Positions 37,074 through 47,852 of a stretch of DNA of 64,000 nucleotides are shown piece after piece (positions within the stretch are counted from its first letter, which is position 1; each line of letters begins with the position of its first letter). The translations under genes and the position numbers were made by a program. This stretch comes from Physella acuta (taxonomy: Eukaryota > Mollusca > Gastropoda > Physidae), in contig NW_026732536.1 in NCBI RefSeq assembly GCF_028476545.1, positions 124,001-188,000 on the forward strand. Direction: 5' to 3'. The notes under the pieces are model-generated. The model saw nothing but the letters and a program-made list of their open reading frames with translations, was not told the origin of the DNA and did not search any database.

Positions 37074-37369
37074 AACACGTTTTTCTTAACTCAGCTTCGC
37101 GTTTGTGGATTTGTTTGTTTGTTGTTAAAATTGACATCGAAAATTAGCCCACTTCTGATTGCTCTAGAGCTCTGAAATTTGGCAGGCAGGCTACTTTCGC
37201 CTAACAATTTCAGATGCAATCATAAAAACTAGCAATTAGAGACCGTAATTAGCTTAATTTAATTACGCCCGAAGGACCATAAAACTCAGGACATGATTTC
37301 TAAAGATACCGACAAGACTGGAGGCCTATCGACACATTTACTTCGGCCCCAATCGATGTGAGCGCGCTG

Positions 37370-37440
37370 GCCGTGATCGCATAGTAGTTAGTACTTCGCG
37401 TTGTGGCCGCGACAACCCAGGTTCGAATCCTGGTCGCTCA
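37370..37440 (+). tRNA. tRNA-His(GTG)-like, copy 2, altered 3' acceptor
   Basis: As copy 1 but with GATCGCATAGTAG in the D arm, losing one G of the conserved D-loop GG. Anticodon and T arms are unchanged. TGAGCG partner at 37359-37364; a T7 stop follows. Confidence 0.55.
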
Positions 37441-37582
37441 AGATTTTTTTAGTCCGTGTATTTATAAACACTTAGTCAAGTCATACTTAATCAAGTCATT
37501 AGATGAAGTAGAAAATAAACTATATAAAAAACTTTTTTAAAAACCACGTTTTTTATGTGTAGCAACGGACTAAAAAGGAGAA

Positions 37583-37822
37583 AATAAAATACTTAAAAAA
37601 ACTTTTTAAAAAACCACGTTTTTCTTGTGGACTAAAAAGTAGAAAATAACTATTTACATACATTTGATGACAAAAAACGTGGGTCGGGCAGATGGGTCGG
37701 GAAATTTGATGGTGAACGTACCCACGTTTTTTGTCATCAAATGTATGTAAATAGTTATTTTCTACTTTTTAGTCCACAAGAAAAACGTGGTTTTTTAAAA
37801 AGTTTTTTTTAAGTATTTTATT
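37583..37822. repeat. Foldback hairpin 2
   Basis: Same arms and loop as hairpin 1, in the second unit. Confidence 0.9.
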
Positions 37823-38118
37823 AACACGTTTTTCTTAACTCAGCTTCGCGTTTGTGGATTTGTTTGTTTGTTGTTAAAATTGACATCGAAAATTAGCCCA
37901 CTTCTGATTGCTCTAGAGCTCTGAAATTTGGCAGGCAGGCTACTTTCGCCTAACAATTTCAGATGCAATCATAAAAACTAGCAATTAGAGACCGTAATTA
38001 GCTTAATTTAATTACGCCCGAAGGACCATAAAACTCAGGACATGATTTCTAAAGATACCGACAAGACTGGAGGCCTATCGACACATTTACTTCGGCCCCA
38101 ATCGATGTGAGCGCGCTG

Positions 38119-38189
38119 GCCGTGATCGCATAGTAGTTAGTACTTCGCGTTGTGGCCGCGACAACCCAGGTTCGAATCCTGGTCGCTCA
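38119..38189 (+). tRNA. tRNA-His(GTG)-like, copy 3, altered 3' acceptor
   Basis: Identical in sequence to copy 2 as far as I can see; TGAGCG partner at 38108-38113; T7 stop follows. Confidence 0.55.
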
Positions 38190-38331
38190 AGATTTTTTTA
38201 GTCCGTGTATTTATAAACACTTAGTCAAGTCATACTTAATCAAGTCATTAGATGAAGTAGAAAATAAACTATATAAAAAACTTTTTTAAAAACCACGTTT
38301 TTTATGTGTAGCAACGGACTAAAAAGGAGAA

Positions 38332-38570
38332 AATAAAATACTTAAAAAAACTTTTAAAAAAACCACGTTTTTCTTGTGGACTAAAAAGTAGAAAATAACT
38401 ATTTACATACATTTGATGACAAAAAACGTGGGTCGGGCAGATGGGTCGGGAAATTTGATGGTGAACGTACCCACGTTTTTTGTCATCAAATGTATGTAAA
38501 TAGTTATTTTCTACTTTTTAGTCCACAAGAAAAACGTGGTTTTTTAAAAAGTTTTTTTAAGTATTTTATT
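38332..38570. repeat. Foldback hairpin 3
   Basis: Same arms and loop, in the third unit; the element appears to stop immediately after it. Confidence 0.9.
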
Positions 38571-38571
38571 C

Positions 38572-39650
38572 TACTTTTCAGTAATTCATAATTTGTGTAT
38601 TCGACAGTACCAATGCTGCCACTGAAAATATTTGCTTTAAAACACACTACCCCCCCCCCCTTTCCCCTAACCCCGACCCTACCCCCCCCCCTTGAAAGCA
38701 GCCTCCTCTTAGTTACCTCCTGTAAGTTTAAAATCGTTTCAAACTAAATTATCTGCCCATAATAGCCGTCACTAAACCCGAATCTACGATTTGTAAACAT
38801 TTAGCGTGACCACAGCTCACCAGACCAAGTAGGGGTGGGGTGGTAGTGATAGTGATAGTGATAGTGATAGAGAGAAAGAGAGGGGACTGCAAGGCGCGCT
38901 TGCTGCTTGTTTTCGAACATCTCCCAGAAGAGAATTATATATATATAGATACTTATATTGACGAGATGGGTTCCGAACCAGAAACAGACAAGGTAGATGG
39001 CATATTCTCTACTTGGCCAGGACATCACATACCCATTTGTCAAAATAGCGGACCTTTTTACCCCATTAATTAATCGTACACTAAAATAAATAATACAGGG
39101 TAGTAGAGCTACTGGTGTAAAAAAAATAATCCATAAAAACGTTTTAATAACAAACTTTTACTTAATAATGAACAAAAAATGGAGAAAATAAATGATTTTC
39201 CTTAAATATATAATTTTGAACTACAATTTAAGAAACTGAAAAGAAAAGCGTGGGTAAGTATATTTTTTTTATTACCCTCTCCCTATAACAAGCGACCTTA
39301 CGTTAGAAATGGTTAAAATTATGCTCGCCAGTTTCGAAACATGACGGACGACAGACAAAAGCATGACAGACAAAAGAACGAGGAAGCAGCTTAATTAAAT
39401 AACAGCTTGTAATTAAAGCAAATTATTACAATGAGGTTTCTATAGATTTGAGTATCGGATCGAGAACATTCTACCGTCATTTGGTCTCACGAAATGGGAT
39501 GTTGCCAGAATTGATAGATCAATTTTATATATCAATTTGATTTATCAGTTTTAAAATGGAACTGACGCGGGCTACATTTAGAGAGACTGGTGATTTGATT
39601 TAGGGTTAAGATAATTGAAAAATGCCATTCAAACATCCACCCCGCCCCCC
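38572..39650. other. Unassigned noncoding DNA
   Basis: C runs near 38650-38692, a short (GTGATA)n at 38845-38869, and a TTAATTAAATAACAGC word near 39391. No gene. Confidence 0.4.
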
Positions 39651-39701
39651 ACCCACATACACACACATACATACACACACACATACATACACACACATAC
39701 A

Positions 39702-39790
<89 letters not shown>

Positions 39791-39870
39791 GTATTTATAT
39801 GATATATATATATGTGTGTGTGTGTGTTTATACATATAAACATATACATATAAACATATACACATACTTA
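39651..39870. repeat. (CA)n/(TA)n compound microsatellite
   Basis: CACATACA-type repeats to about 39700, TA 39706-39784, then TG and ACATATA repeats. Confidence 0.93.
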
Positions 39871-40497
39871 TACATATAAGTTTTAAAAATTGGATTTAGA
39901 CAATACAAAGGTTACTTAAAATATTGTAATAGATTTTTTTTCATATTTACAAAAATTATTTTTTAGGCATTGATGTATCAAATTTTTTTCCTGGTACAAA
40001 ATCCACCGACAGTTTTCTTTCCCCCCCCCCCTCCATTTTTCCCAGTTTTACTATCGAAATCACTCCTTCTTCATCTCCCACACTTCATCTCCCTCCTTTA
40101 AAAAGTCCCCCCCCCGCTCCCTTTAACCCCCCCCCCCCCCCCACACACACACGTGAAACCAACACCTCCCATTAAGACCTCATTGTTGTCCAACAACTAT
40201 AGCATTCAACTTCCGGTTCAGGTCAAAACGAGGCCAGGATATTTTTAAAATTTAAATTGATCCACCCACCGTACCCCTGGGTGTGCGGCTTGTGCAATGT
40301 TGATATCGATGTGAACTGACCCAGTGACCTCTGAACTATGAATACATGACTTTGACGACCAAGGGTTTTGATTTAACGCGCCAATCAACACCGTTATGAC
40401 TGGGGGTATCTGCGAGTTGTGTCGATGATTGAACCGTGTATTGATATGATTGATTGCCTGTGTATGATTGTTTTTAATGTCCATATAACTAGATACT
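39871..40497. other. Unassigned noncoding DNA with C runs
   Basis: C runs at 40021-40032, 40108-40114 and 40127-40141; otherwise nothing recognised. Confidence 0.4.
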
Positions 40498-40672
40498 GGG
40501 AACGGCGTGATCGAATGGTAGAGCATACGACTGGTATCCTGAAAGTAAGTTCGAATCCCGGGTTCAAATCCGTAGAACATTCATGAGTCCACCCAGCTCT
40601 TCATATGCCGAGGTCACAGAAACAAGTAAACTCTACTTCACTAGACCGTCAGGTTTGAAAAGGGAACTTTTT
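40498..40672 (+). mobile_element. tRNA-derived SINE, family A
   Basis: Head GATCGAATGGTAGAGCATAC with B box AAGTTCGAATCCC. The body is shortened, and the tail has GAGGTCACAGAAAC, CTCTACTTCACTAGACCGTC and GAAAAGGGAAC. Confidence 0.75.
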
Positions 40673-41867
40673 TAGCACTATGCCCAGAACGGAAACGTTC
40701 GATATTTTAAATTATATAATGCACTTTAAAATAGTTAATTACACTATGGGCCGACCGTTTAAAAAATTTATAAAGTAAATATTGAGTGTATAGAGGACAA
40801 ATGCAGTATGTTCAAAAAAAAAAACTATAATCTCGAGAAAAATAAGTTTATAAATCTCATTCCAATATTAAAATAGTGCAAAATATTATGTTTAAACCTT
40901 CATAAAATATTTGCATTCTATTTTTTCTGATTTTGTACATGAATGTTCTTGTTGATGTATAATTGACAATATAAGTTAAAATGAACATATATTTCACTTA
41001 ATAGTTGACATACTGCATTCCTCCTCTATACACTCAATATTTCGAATGATGCTAATTGCATTTAAAAAACTCACAATGCTAATTTAAATCTGGTTGGGTT
41101 TTGGAATAAAACTAACAATCAGACAAGCACACACACACACACACATACACACACACACACACACACACAAACAGATACACACATATACATATACGCATAC
41201 ACTCACAAACACATATACGCGCATACTGACCACAAAGAGCAACTCTAATTTCATTACGAACACGAGTATAGAAAAAAAAACAACACAGTCTCATATTTTA
41301 ACTAAAAAACCCAATCATTTATTTATTGATCCGGTAAAATAAAAGAAACAACTTTTTAAAAAACTTCATACCGCAATAACGAAATAAGACCCACGCGCGT
41401 AGACGCGTTTTCTGCCCGAGTGCTCTCAAATATTTTTCCAGGGGAAGCAACTCACGCGGTATTAATTCGAGGAAAAATATGGTACTCGATATATGAAACT
41501 GGAGGTTTCGAATGAAAAAAAAAAACCTTTACGAAAATGAATATTCAATAATAAAATATTTACAAAAAATAACTTCTTCAGTAACTAAAAACTTTCCGGT
41601 TAGCACACGATTTTTGCGCCGGATGAAAATTTGAGCCTCGTTTTGGATAGAACTGAACCCTTGATTAGATGTGGAGATTCTGTTAGATTTCTGCGATGAT
41701 CAGATATTGAGATTATGGGGTTATGGTATTAAATGTTTTTAAATTTTTGTAATATTGTGGTATCATTATCATAATAGTGAACCGTTTTAGAAAAATTGGT
41801 AGACGTGTAATATTGAAAATTGTAGGGATAAAGTGTTAGATGGGACAAATAGTGAATCATTCTAAAC
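40673..41867. other. Unassigned AT-rich DNA with a (CA)n tract
   Basis: (CA)n at 41125-41180. The words TATACACTCAATATT (41027) and AATATTGAGTGTATA (40778) are an inverted pair about 250 bp apart, hinting at a decayed terminal-inverted-repeat element. No gene. Confidence 0.45.
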
Positions 41868-42055
41868 CAGTGGTTGTATCCTTTTGGAACCCCACCAGTT
41901 TCAAATGCGCATTCACCGAACGCTTCTATGGTCCGCAATGACAAAAATCCGATCGTGAATCATTTGAGTCAGGGGTGTATCTTGACCTCCGCCGAACCCC
42001 TGAGACTGGCTCACCGAACCCCCTGAGGTACACAAACCCAGGTTAAGAACCACTG
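41868..42055. mobile_element. Charlie-like hAT MITE (188 bp)
   Basis: Starts CAGTGGTTGTATCC and ends GGTTAAGAACCACTG. Flanking 8-mers TTCTAAAC and CTTTAAAC agree at 6 of 8. The interior repeats CACCGAACCCCCTGAGG-type words. Confidence 0.75.
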
Positions 42056-42094
42056 CTTTAAACATATGAGCATAATTTTAGAATTATTATGTGA

Positions 42095-42245
42095 GTGGAC
42101 ATGGCTGAGTGGTTTAGCTTTATTGCTCACGATATAAAGCAAGTAAAGTTCGGATCTGGCGCTCAGCTGGGTAGTTGCAGTAGAGTTTACCTGTGTCTGT
42201 GATACTCACGATTGAAAGCAAGTAAATCTACCCTCTCGGATAAGG
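42095..42245 (+). mobile_element. SINE family A, diverged
   Basis: Head GTGGACATGGCTGAGTGG and a degenerate B box AAAGTTCGGATCTGG, then the GTAGAGTTTACCTGTGTCTG tail words in the reverse sense, suggesting a rearranged copy. Confidence 0.5.
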
Positions 42246-42249
42246 TACT

Positions 42250-42450
42250 CAGTATGGTAGATGCAGTAGGGTTCACCTGTTTCTGTGACATCGGCATACG
42301 AATAGTTTGTGTCGTCAGTCCTATCTATGCCCAGCCGCCTTTACTTTCCCTAACGTGAGTCACGTACCCATCAAACTTGGGTGGACTCAGGGCACGTCTT
42401 TTAAACCCGAGTCTGGGTTAGCAATAGTTCGCTCTACTGCCTGAACACAC
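42250..42450 (-). mobile_element. SINE family A, reverse orientation
   Basis: Contains GCCGCCTTTACTTTCCCTAA and CACGTACCCATCA, reverse complements of the family body, and CCGAGTCTGGGTTAGCAA toward the head. Confidence 0.7.
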
Positions 42451-42689
42451 CGTCCTGAAGTGCGCGTGAGTCCACAAGTCGTACCTGAGCTCGTTCAGTT
42501 CTAATGAGTACTAAGCCTAGTCAGGAAAATTAACTGGGCATGTTGCAAGTATCGCACTCAACAAGGTCAGGTAAACTCTTCTTCACCCACACTTTTGGAA
42601 CTCAGGTATGTGTACATTACAAGCAATGTATCAGTCCAGTAATACGGCGTCAGTCTTTTCTTTACTCTGCCAGTACCCTGATTCTCAAT
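42451..42689. other. Unassigned DNA with further SINE-like words
   Basis: GAGTCCACAAGTCGTACCTGAG near 42468 resembles SINE body; boundaries cannot be set. Confidence 0.35.
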
Positions 42690-43075
42690 CACACCCTCGC
42701 CAACTCCCAACCAACCCTACCAACCCTACCCCAACTACAAACCCTACCAACCCCTAACCCTACCTACCCAAACCACCAAACCTAACTACTCCAACCACCA
42801 ATTCTACCAACCCCAACCATCAACCCTATCAACCCTCACCATCAAACCTACCAACCCCCAACCACAAACCCTACCAACCCCCAACCACAAACCCTACCAA
42901 CCCCCAACCACCAACCCCCAAACACGAACCCTACCAACCCCCAACCACCAACCCCCAAACACGAACCCTACCAACCCCCAACCACGAACCCTACCAACCC
43001 CCAACCACGAACCCCTAACTACCAAATTTCTTATCTCCCAACCACCATCCACTTCAATTCCCTAACCCCCAACCC
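42690..43075 (+). repeat. CCCTACCAACCCCCAACCAC degenerate repeat
   Basis: C/A-rich units of about 20-24 bp with CCCTA and AACCCC words, more than a dozen diverged copies. Confidence 0.85.
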
Positions 43076-44159
43076 TTCTTTAAAAAAATCAACTTTCCCT
43101 TCTTGCTTATCTCCCCTTCATCAATAATTTCAACAGAAATCTTTTTATTTCATCCCTGGATTACTTCCCATGTTGTAAATTCCTCATCAGTCTTCTCTAC
43201 CCTCAGATAAATTAAGACAAAATAAATTATTATTCAACCCTGCTCCACTCTTATTTTAAATCCCCCATCAATTTCCATCCCATATCACTGATCCACTCTG
43301 AACATGCTTGTCTTTTCCCAAGTAGAGCAAGCATGAGCTTGGTATGGGATGTTTCCTAATACTTTATGCTCTCTACTTGGTTAATTGAATCCATTTTCCC
43401 TAAACATCAGCCTGTCCATACACGAGAATTTCATTGATTTCTTCTTGAAAAAGCGCAGGAAAATTGGAATTTTATTTTTTTATCTTTTTTTTTCGTTTAT
43501 TTATTTTGAGTTTTTGTTCATTTTGATGCGATCTTTAGAAGTGGGTTCACAATAGCCGCTGCAGGATAGAAAGGGATTGGGCAGGGCGGTGTAAAATATT
43601 TTGAAAAGCTTTTTCCAGCGTTTTCCTGTTTAATAGAATATAATATTCTTTTATTTAACATTTTTTAAATTTTATTTTATTTAGTTTTTTTTAAATTTGT
43701 TTAAATTTTAATTTGTTATTTTAGTTGGGTGTTTTTTTTTATAGTGATGAAAGTTTTAAGAGACTTGCAATGTATAATTTGTGATGTATGATGTGAAACT
43801 TGTGACGTTTGAATTGTGACAACATACGTTAAATCATTTATCTTTGGACAAGTTTTATCGAGGATATTGGGGGTTTTTTGTTTCTTGTAAATAGCTTTAT
43901 TTCATTTTAGAGATGTGTTTAGCTGTTTATTTTTTTTTCTGTGAGAAATAATACCTCCAAATGTAATTTTAAGAAATATTTCGCCCTGAGATATTTTGTC
44001 TTTCGGATATTGGTTATCAAAATAAAGTGTCTGATATATTTTGTCTACAAGATATTATATCCAAAGATAATATTTGGTACATATTTCATACTGGTATATT
44101 TTACCTTAGAAATACTTTGCTGTAAGAAAATGTGTCTTAGGTATTTCATCATCATACCA
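43076..44159. other. AT-rich noncoding DNA
   Basis: T-rich from 43620 to 43940, with loosely repeated AGATATTTTGTC words at 43988-44130. No gene. Confidence 0.4.
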
Positions 44160-44912
44160 CATACATTGACTGCCGATACTTCATCTTTATTTCCGTGTTT
44201 ACAATATTTATTCATATACCTCAACTCTATTTAGCGCCGATACTTTAACGTTATTTTAGTGTTTACAATATTTAATCATTGGATCATATACATCAACTCT
44301 ACTGACTGCTAATACTTTAACCTTATTTCTACTTTAACCTTATTTCTCTGTTTACAGTATATCATCATTGGACTATACACCTCAACTCTATTGACCGCAG
44401 ATAATTTAACCTTATTTCTCTGTTTCCACATAACATCATTGGACCATACACCTCAACTTTATTGACCGCCGATAATTTAACCTTATTTCTGTGTTTACAA
44501 TATCGATACTTTATCTTTATTTCCTTGTATGCAATATTTAATCATCGGACCATATGCATCACCTCTATTGACCCACGAGATACTTTAACCTTATTTCCGT
44601 GTTTACAATATTTAATCATCGGACCATATGCATCACCTCTATTGACCCACGAGATACTTTAACCTTATTTCCGTGTTTACAATATTTAATCATCAAACCA
44701 TATATACATCACCTCTATTGACCTGCAGATACTTTAACCTTATTTCCGTGTTTACAATATTTAATCATCAAACCATATATACATCACCTCTATTGACCCA
44801 GCAGATACTTTAACCTTATTTCCGTGTTTACAATATTTAATCATCAAACCATATATACATCACCTCTATTGACCCAGCAGATACTTTAACCTTATTTCAG
44901 TGTTTACAATAT
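44160..44912 (+). repeat. About 73-bp tandem repeat, around ten units
   Basis: Units carry ATACTTTAACCTTATTTCCG, TGTTTACAATATTTAATCAT and CACCTCTATTGACC. Units after 44500 are nearly identical; earlier ones are diverged. Confidence 0.92.
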
Positions 44913-45941
44913 TTCACTGAAGCCTCCTCCACAAACCCACCGCACCCCGTTTCAATCTGATGATGCACCGTGCACTGATGCAATTTAACACTTCAACCCC
45001 CAGACGTGGATTTATAGGCGGGCTTGTGACGTCCAAAACTTCAGGCTGAGGGGGTCTCGTGACCCGTGCTAATGTATTGCTCCCCCCCCCCCCCACCCCC
45101 CGTCTCACTCGTTGATGCATGGGCTCTCCACTTCCGGTTCATCTCCCAGAAATGTTCGCGGTCTTCACGTGCATGAGTTGCGCCGGTGCTGAAATAAAGT
45201 GTGTTTACTTTCCAGTTCGGATGTTTTGTTCATCTGTTTCAGCTGGTTTAGTAAACCTGGTTTCGATTTGAGTTTTTTTCTGGGCAGTGTTGGCTGTCAG
45301 ATTAGCATTTTATTAGAGAATATTAGAGAGAATTAGAGAGTATGTTTAGGCTAACGTTGAAACTAGAGTTTCGATTTGTTTCAAATGATAATCAAAAGTT
45401 AAGTACTACGGTGTGGTAGCAAGCGGGCACAGAGATACTGCTTGTTTATGTGTAAAATGTAAGTGAAGTTCCCTTTTCGAATCTGATTCTCCATGGGGCA
45501 AGTGTTGTAAGGTTCACCTGTATGTATAAAATGTATCTGATTACTTCTTTTTAAAAGTTTAAACAAAATAAACGAAGCAAATTAAAAAACGGTTTCTTAG
45601 TGGGGAAAAATGGGTTAATTAAAACCTGTTTTAACATAACTTTAATGATTTTTTTTGTGTGCTTCTTTTTGGCATTCCTTCCTGTTTGTGATGCTTTCTT
45701 TTAATTTTTTAATTTCAAAAGATGAACAATAACATTTGTCTATTGTCTCGCTGTGTTAATTGACTAGCTATACAACATTCTGTTTTGTTGACTGTTTCCT
45801 GCGCATGTGTAGACATTCCGGAAACAGAACATGCGCCATCTTGATACCCCATATCCTTATCCTGTGTTGGAAGCTACAACATTTCCTCCATCTTTTCTCA
45901 ACACGTGTAACAATATTTTAATGACAGTGAGGGGAGGGGGC
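44913..45941. other. Unassigned noncoding DNA
   Basis: C run at 45081-45091. GAAGTTCCCTTTTCGAA near 45463 and GGGCAAGTG near 45497 resemble SINE family A tail. 45130-45210 has several CpGs. No gene recognised. Confidence 0.35.
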
Positions 45942-46150
45942 TGTTGTGGTCGGTGAAGCTCCTGGCTGATAAACTGTGAAGTCCCGAGTTTAAATCCACG
46001 GACAGATGAGGCTCTATAGCTGGGGTCAGTAACCCATATGGGCATGGCGCTGACTGACAACACTATCCCTTCTTCATATGCTGTGGTTAGAGAAACAGAT
46101 GAACTCTACTTTATCTGTCCGATATACCGCCAGGTCCCGAAAGTTTTTTT
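45942..46150 (+). mobile_element. Mosaic SINE (family B head, family A tail)
   Basis: AAGTCCCGAGTTTAAATCC and GATGAGGCTCTATAGCTGGG match family B. GACAACACTATCCC, GAGAAACAGATGAACTC and ACCGCCAGGTCCCGAAAG match the family A tail. Confidence 0.65.
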
Positions 46151-46169
46151 TTTAGTTTGATCTAAACAT

Positions 46170-46700
46170 CTGACACTAACATCTCTCCTTAAGTCTGTGA
46201 CTGGTCCTGTACCTTTACAGTAATATCGGTTAATGGATTAAGGGACTTTATTTGTTCCTTCTAACGTATCTGTGTGGTACATTCTAACGGAACTGTATAT
46301 TCACAGCAATATCGTTAATGAAATATGGGACATACAATTTTTCTTCTAACGTATATGTCTGTTACCTTCTAACGGAACTGTACATTCACAGCAATATCAT
46401 TAATGAAATATGGGAGATACAATTTTTTTTTCTAACGGATGTCTCTCGTACCTTCAACTTCAAGACAGACGAACTGTACCTACTTAGCATTGCGTTTAGT
46501 GTAATAATTGTTTTCAAATTTTCCTTTTCTTGTCTGTGTGATACCTTTTAACGGTACTTTATTTTCAAATAAATATCGCCAAAGAAAAAATGAAATATAG
46601 TACAACCAAATATTTCTTACGTGTCTGGTACCTTCTAACAGAACTGTACTTACACATCACCGTGTCTTTACGTAATAATTACACGTCACTGTTTTCTGAC
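46170..46700 (+). repeat. About 85-bp degenerate tandem repeat
   Basis: Diverged units share TCTAACGGAACTGTA, TTCACAGCAATATCGTTAAT and GAAATATGGGA; four to five copies, abutting the 17-bp array. Confidence 0.7.
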
Positions 46701-46723
46701 GTCAGGTTAATTAAATTGTCGAG

Positions 46724-47852
46724 CTGTCTTCTGGTACAAACTGTCATCTGGTACAAACTGTCTTCTGGTACAAAACATCTTCTGGTACAAACTGTCTTCT
46801 GGTACAAACTGTCTTCTGGTACAAACTGTCTTCTGGTACAAACTGTCTTCTGGTACAAAACGTCTTCTGGTACAAACTGTCTTCTGGTACAAACTGTCTT
46901 CTGGTACAAAACGTCTTCTGGTACAAAACGTCTTCTGGTACAAACTGTCTTCTGGTACAAACTGTCTTCTGGTACAAAACGTCTTCTGGTACAAAACGTC
47001 TTCTGGTACAAAACGTCTTCTGGTACAAAACGTCTTCTGGTACAAACTGTCTTCTGGTACAAACTGTCTTCTGGTACAAAACGTCTTCTGGTACAAAACG
47101 TCTTCTGGTACAAACTGTCTTCTGGTACAAACTGTCTTCTGGTACAAAACGTCTTCTGGTACAAAACGTCTTCTGGTACAAACTGTCTTCTGGTACAAAC
47201 TGTCTTCTGGTACAAAACGTCTTCTGGTACAAAACGTCTTCTGGTACAAAACGTCTTCTGGTACAAAACGTCTTCTGGTACAAAACGTCTTCTGGTACAA
47301 AACGTCTTCTGGTACAAAACGTCTTCTGGTACAAAACGTCTTCTGGTACAAAACGTCTTCTGGTACAAAACGTCTTCTGGTACAAAACGTCTTCTGGTAC
47401 AAAACGTCTTCTGGTACAAACTGTCTTCTGGTACAAACTGTCTTCTGGTACAAAACGTCTTCTGGTACAAAACGTCTTCTGGTACAAACTGTCTTCTGGT
47501 ACAAACTGTCTTCTGGTACAAAACGTCTTCTGGTACAAAACGTCTTCTGGTACAAAACGTCTTCTGGTACAAAACGTCTTCTGGTACAAAACGTCTTCTG
47601 GTACAAAACGTCTTCTGGTACAAAACGTCTTCTGGTACAAAACGTCTTCTGGTACAAAACGTCTTCTGGTACAAAACGTCTTCTGGTACAAAACGTCTTC
47701 TGGTACAAAACGTCTTCTGGTACAAAACGTCTTCTGGTACAAAACGTCTTCTGGTACAAAACGTCTTCTGGTACAAAACGTCTTCTGGTACAAAACGTCT
47801 TCTGGTACAAAACGTCTTCTGGTACAAAACGTCTTCTGGTACAAAACGTCTT
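46724..47852 (+). repeat. 17-bp minisatellite, about 66 units, two variants
   Basis: Units are CTTCTGGTACAAACTGT (C type) or CTTCTGGTACAAAACGT (A type), with rare single-base variants at the left edge. C units occur mostly as doublets followed by A units. Since 17 is not a multiple of 3 and the unit lacks stops, frames of 366-421 codons stay open on both strands. These are artefacts, not genes. Confidence 0.97.

Larger units (their letters stand above)
35929..38571 (+). mobile_element. Tandem tRNA-like/foldback element, three units
   Basis: Head CGAGCCGACCC followed by a perfect hairpin GCGGCGTAT-C-ATACGCCGC (35942-35960). Then come unit 1 (about 35971-37073, with a 350-bp extra segment), unit 2 (37074-37822) and unit 3 (37823-38571), the last two with a 749-bp period and nearly identical. 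Each unit holds TAACTCAGCTTCGCGT, a conserved block around AAAATTGACATCGAAAATTA, a tRNA-His-like cassette, a T7 stop, and a foldback of about 103-bp arms. No protein-coding capacity. Class unknown. Confidence 0.75.

Noticed and set aside
36268-38189. Three functional tRNA-His genes
   Set aside because: The acceptor stem does not pair in the normal place and two copies have lost the D-loop GG, so normal histidine decoding is doubtful.
35929-38571. Helitron identity for the tRNA/foldback array
   Set aside because: The head hairpin is suggestive, but there is no TC start, no CTRR end and no defined AT insertion site.
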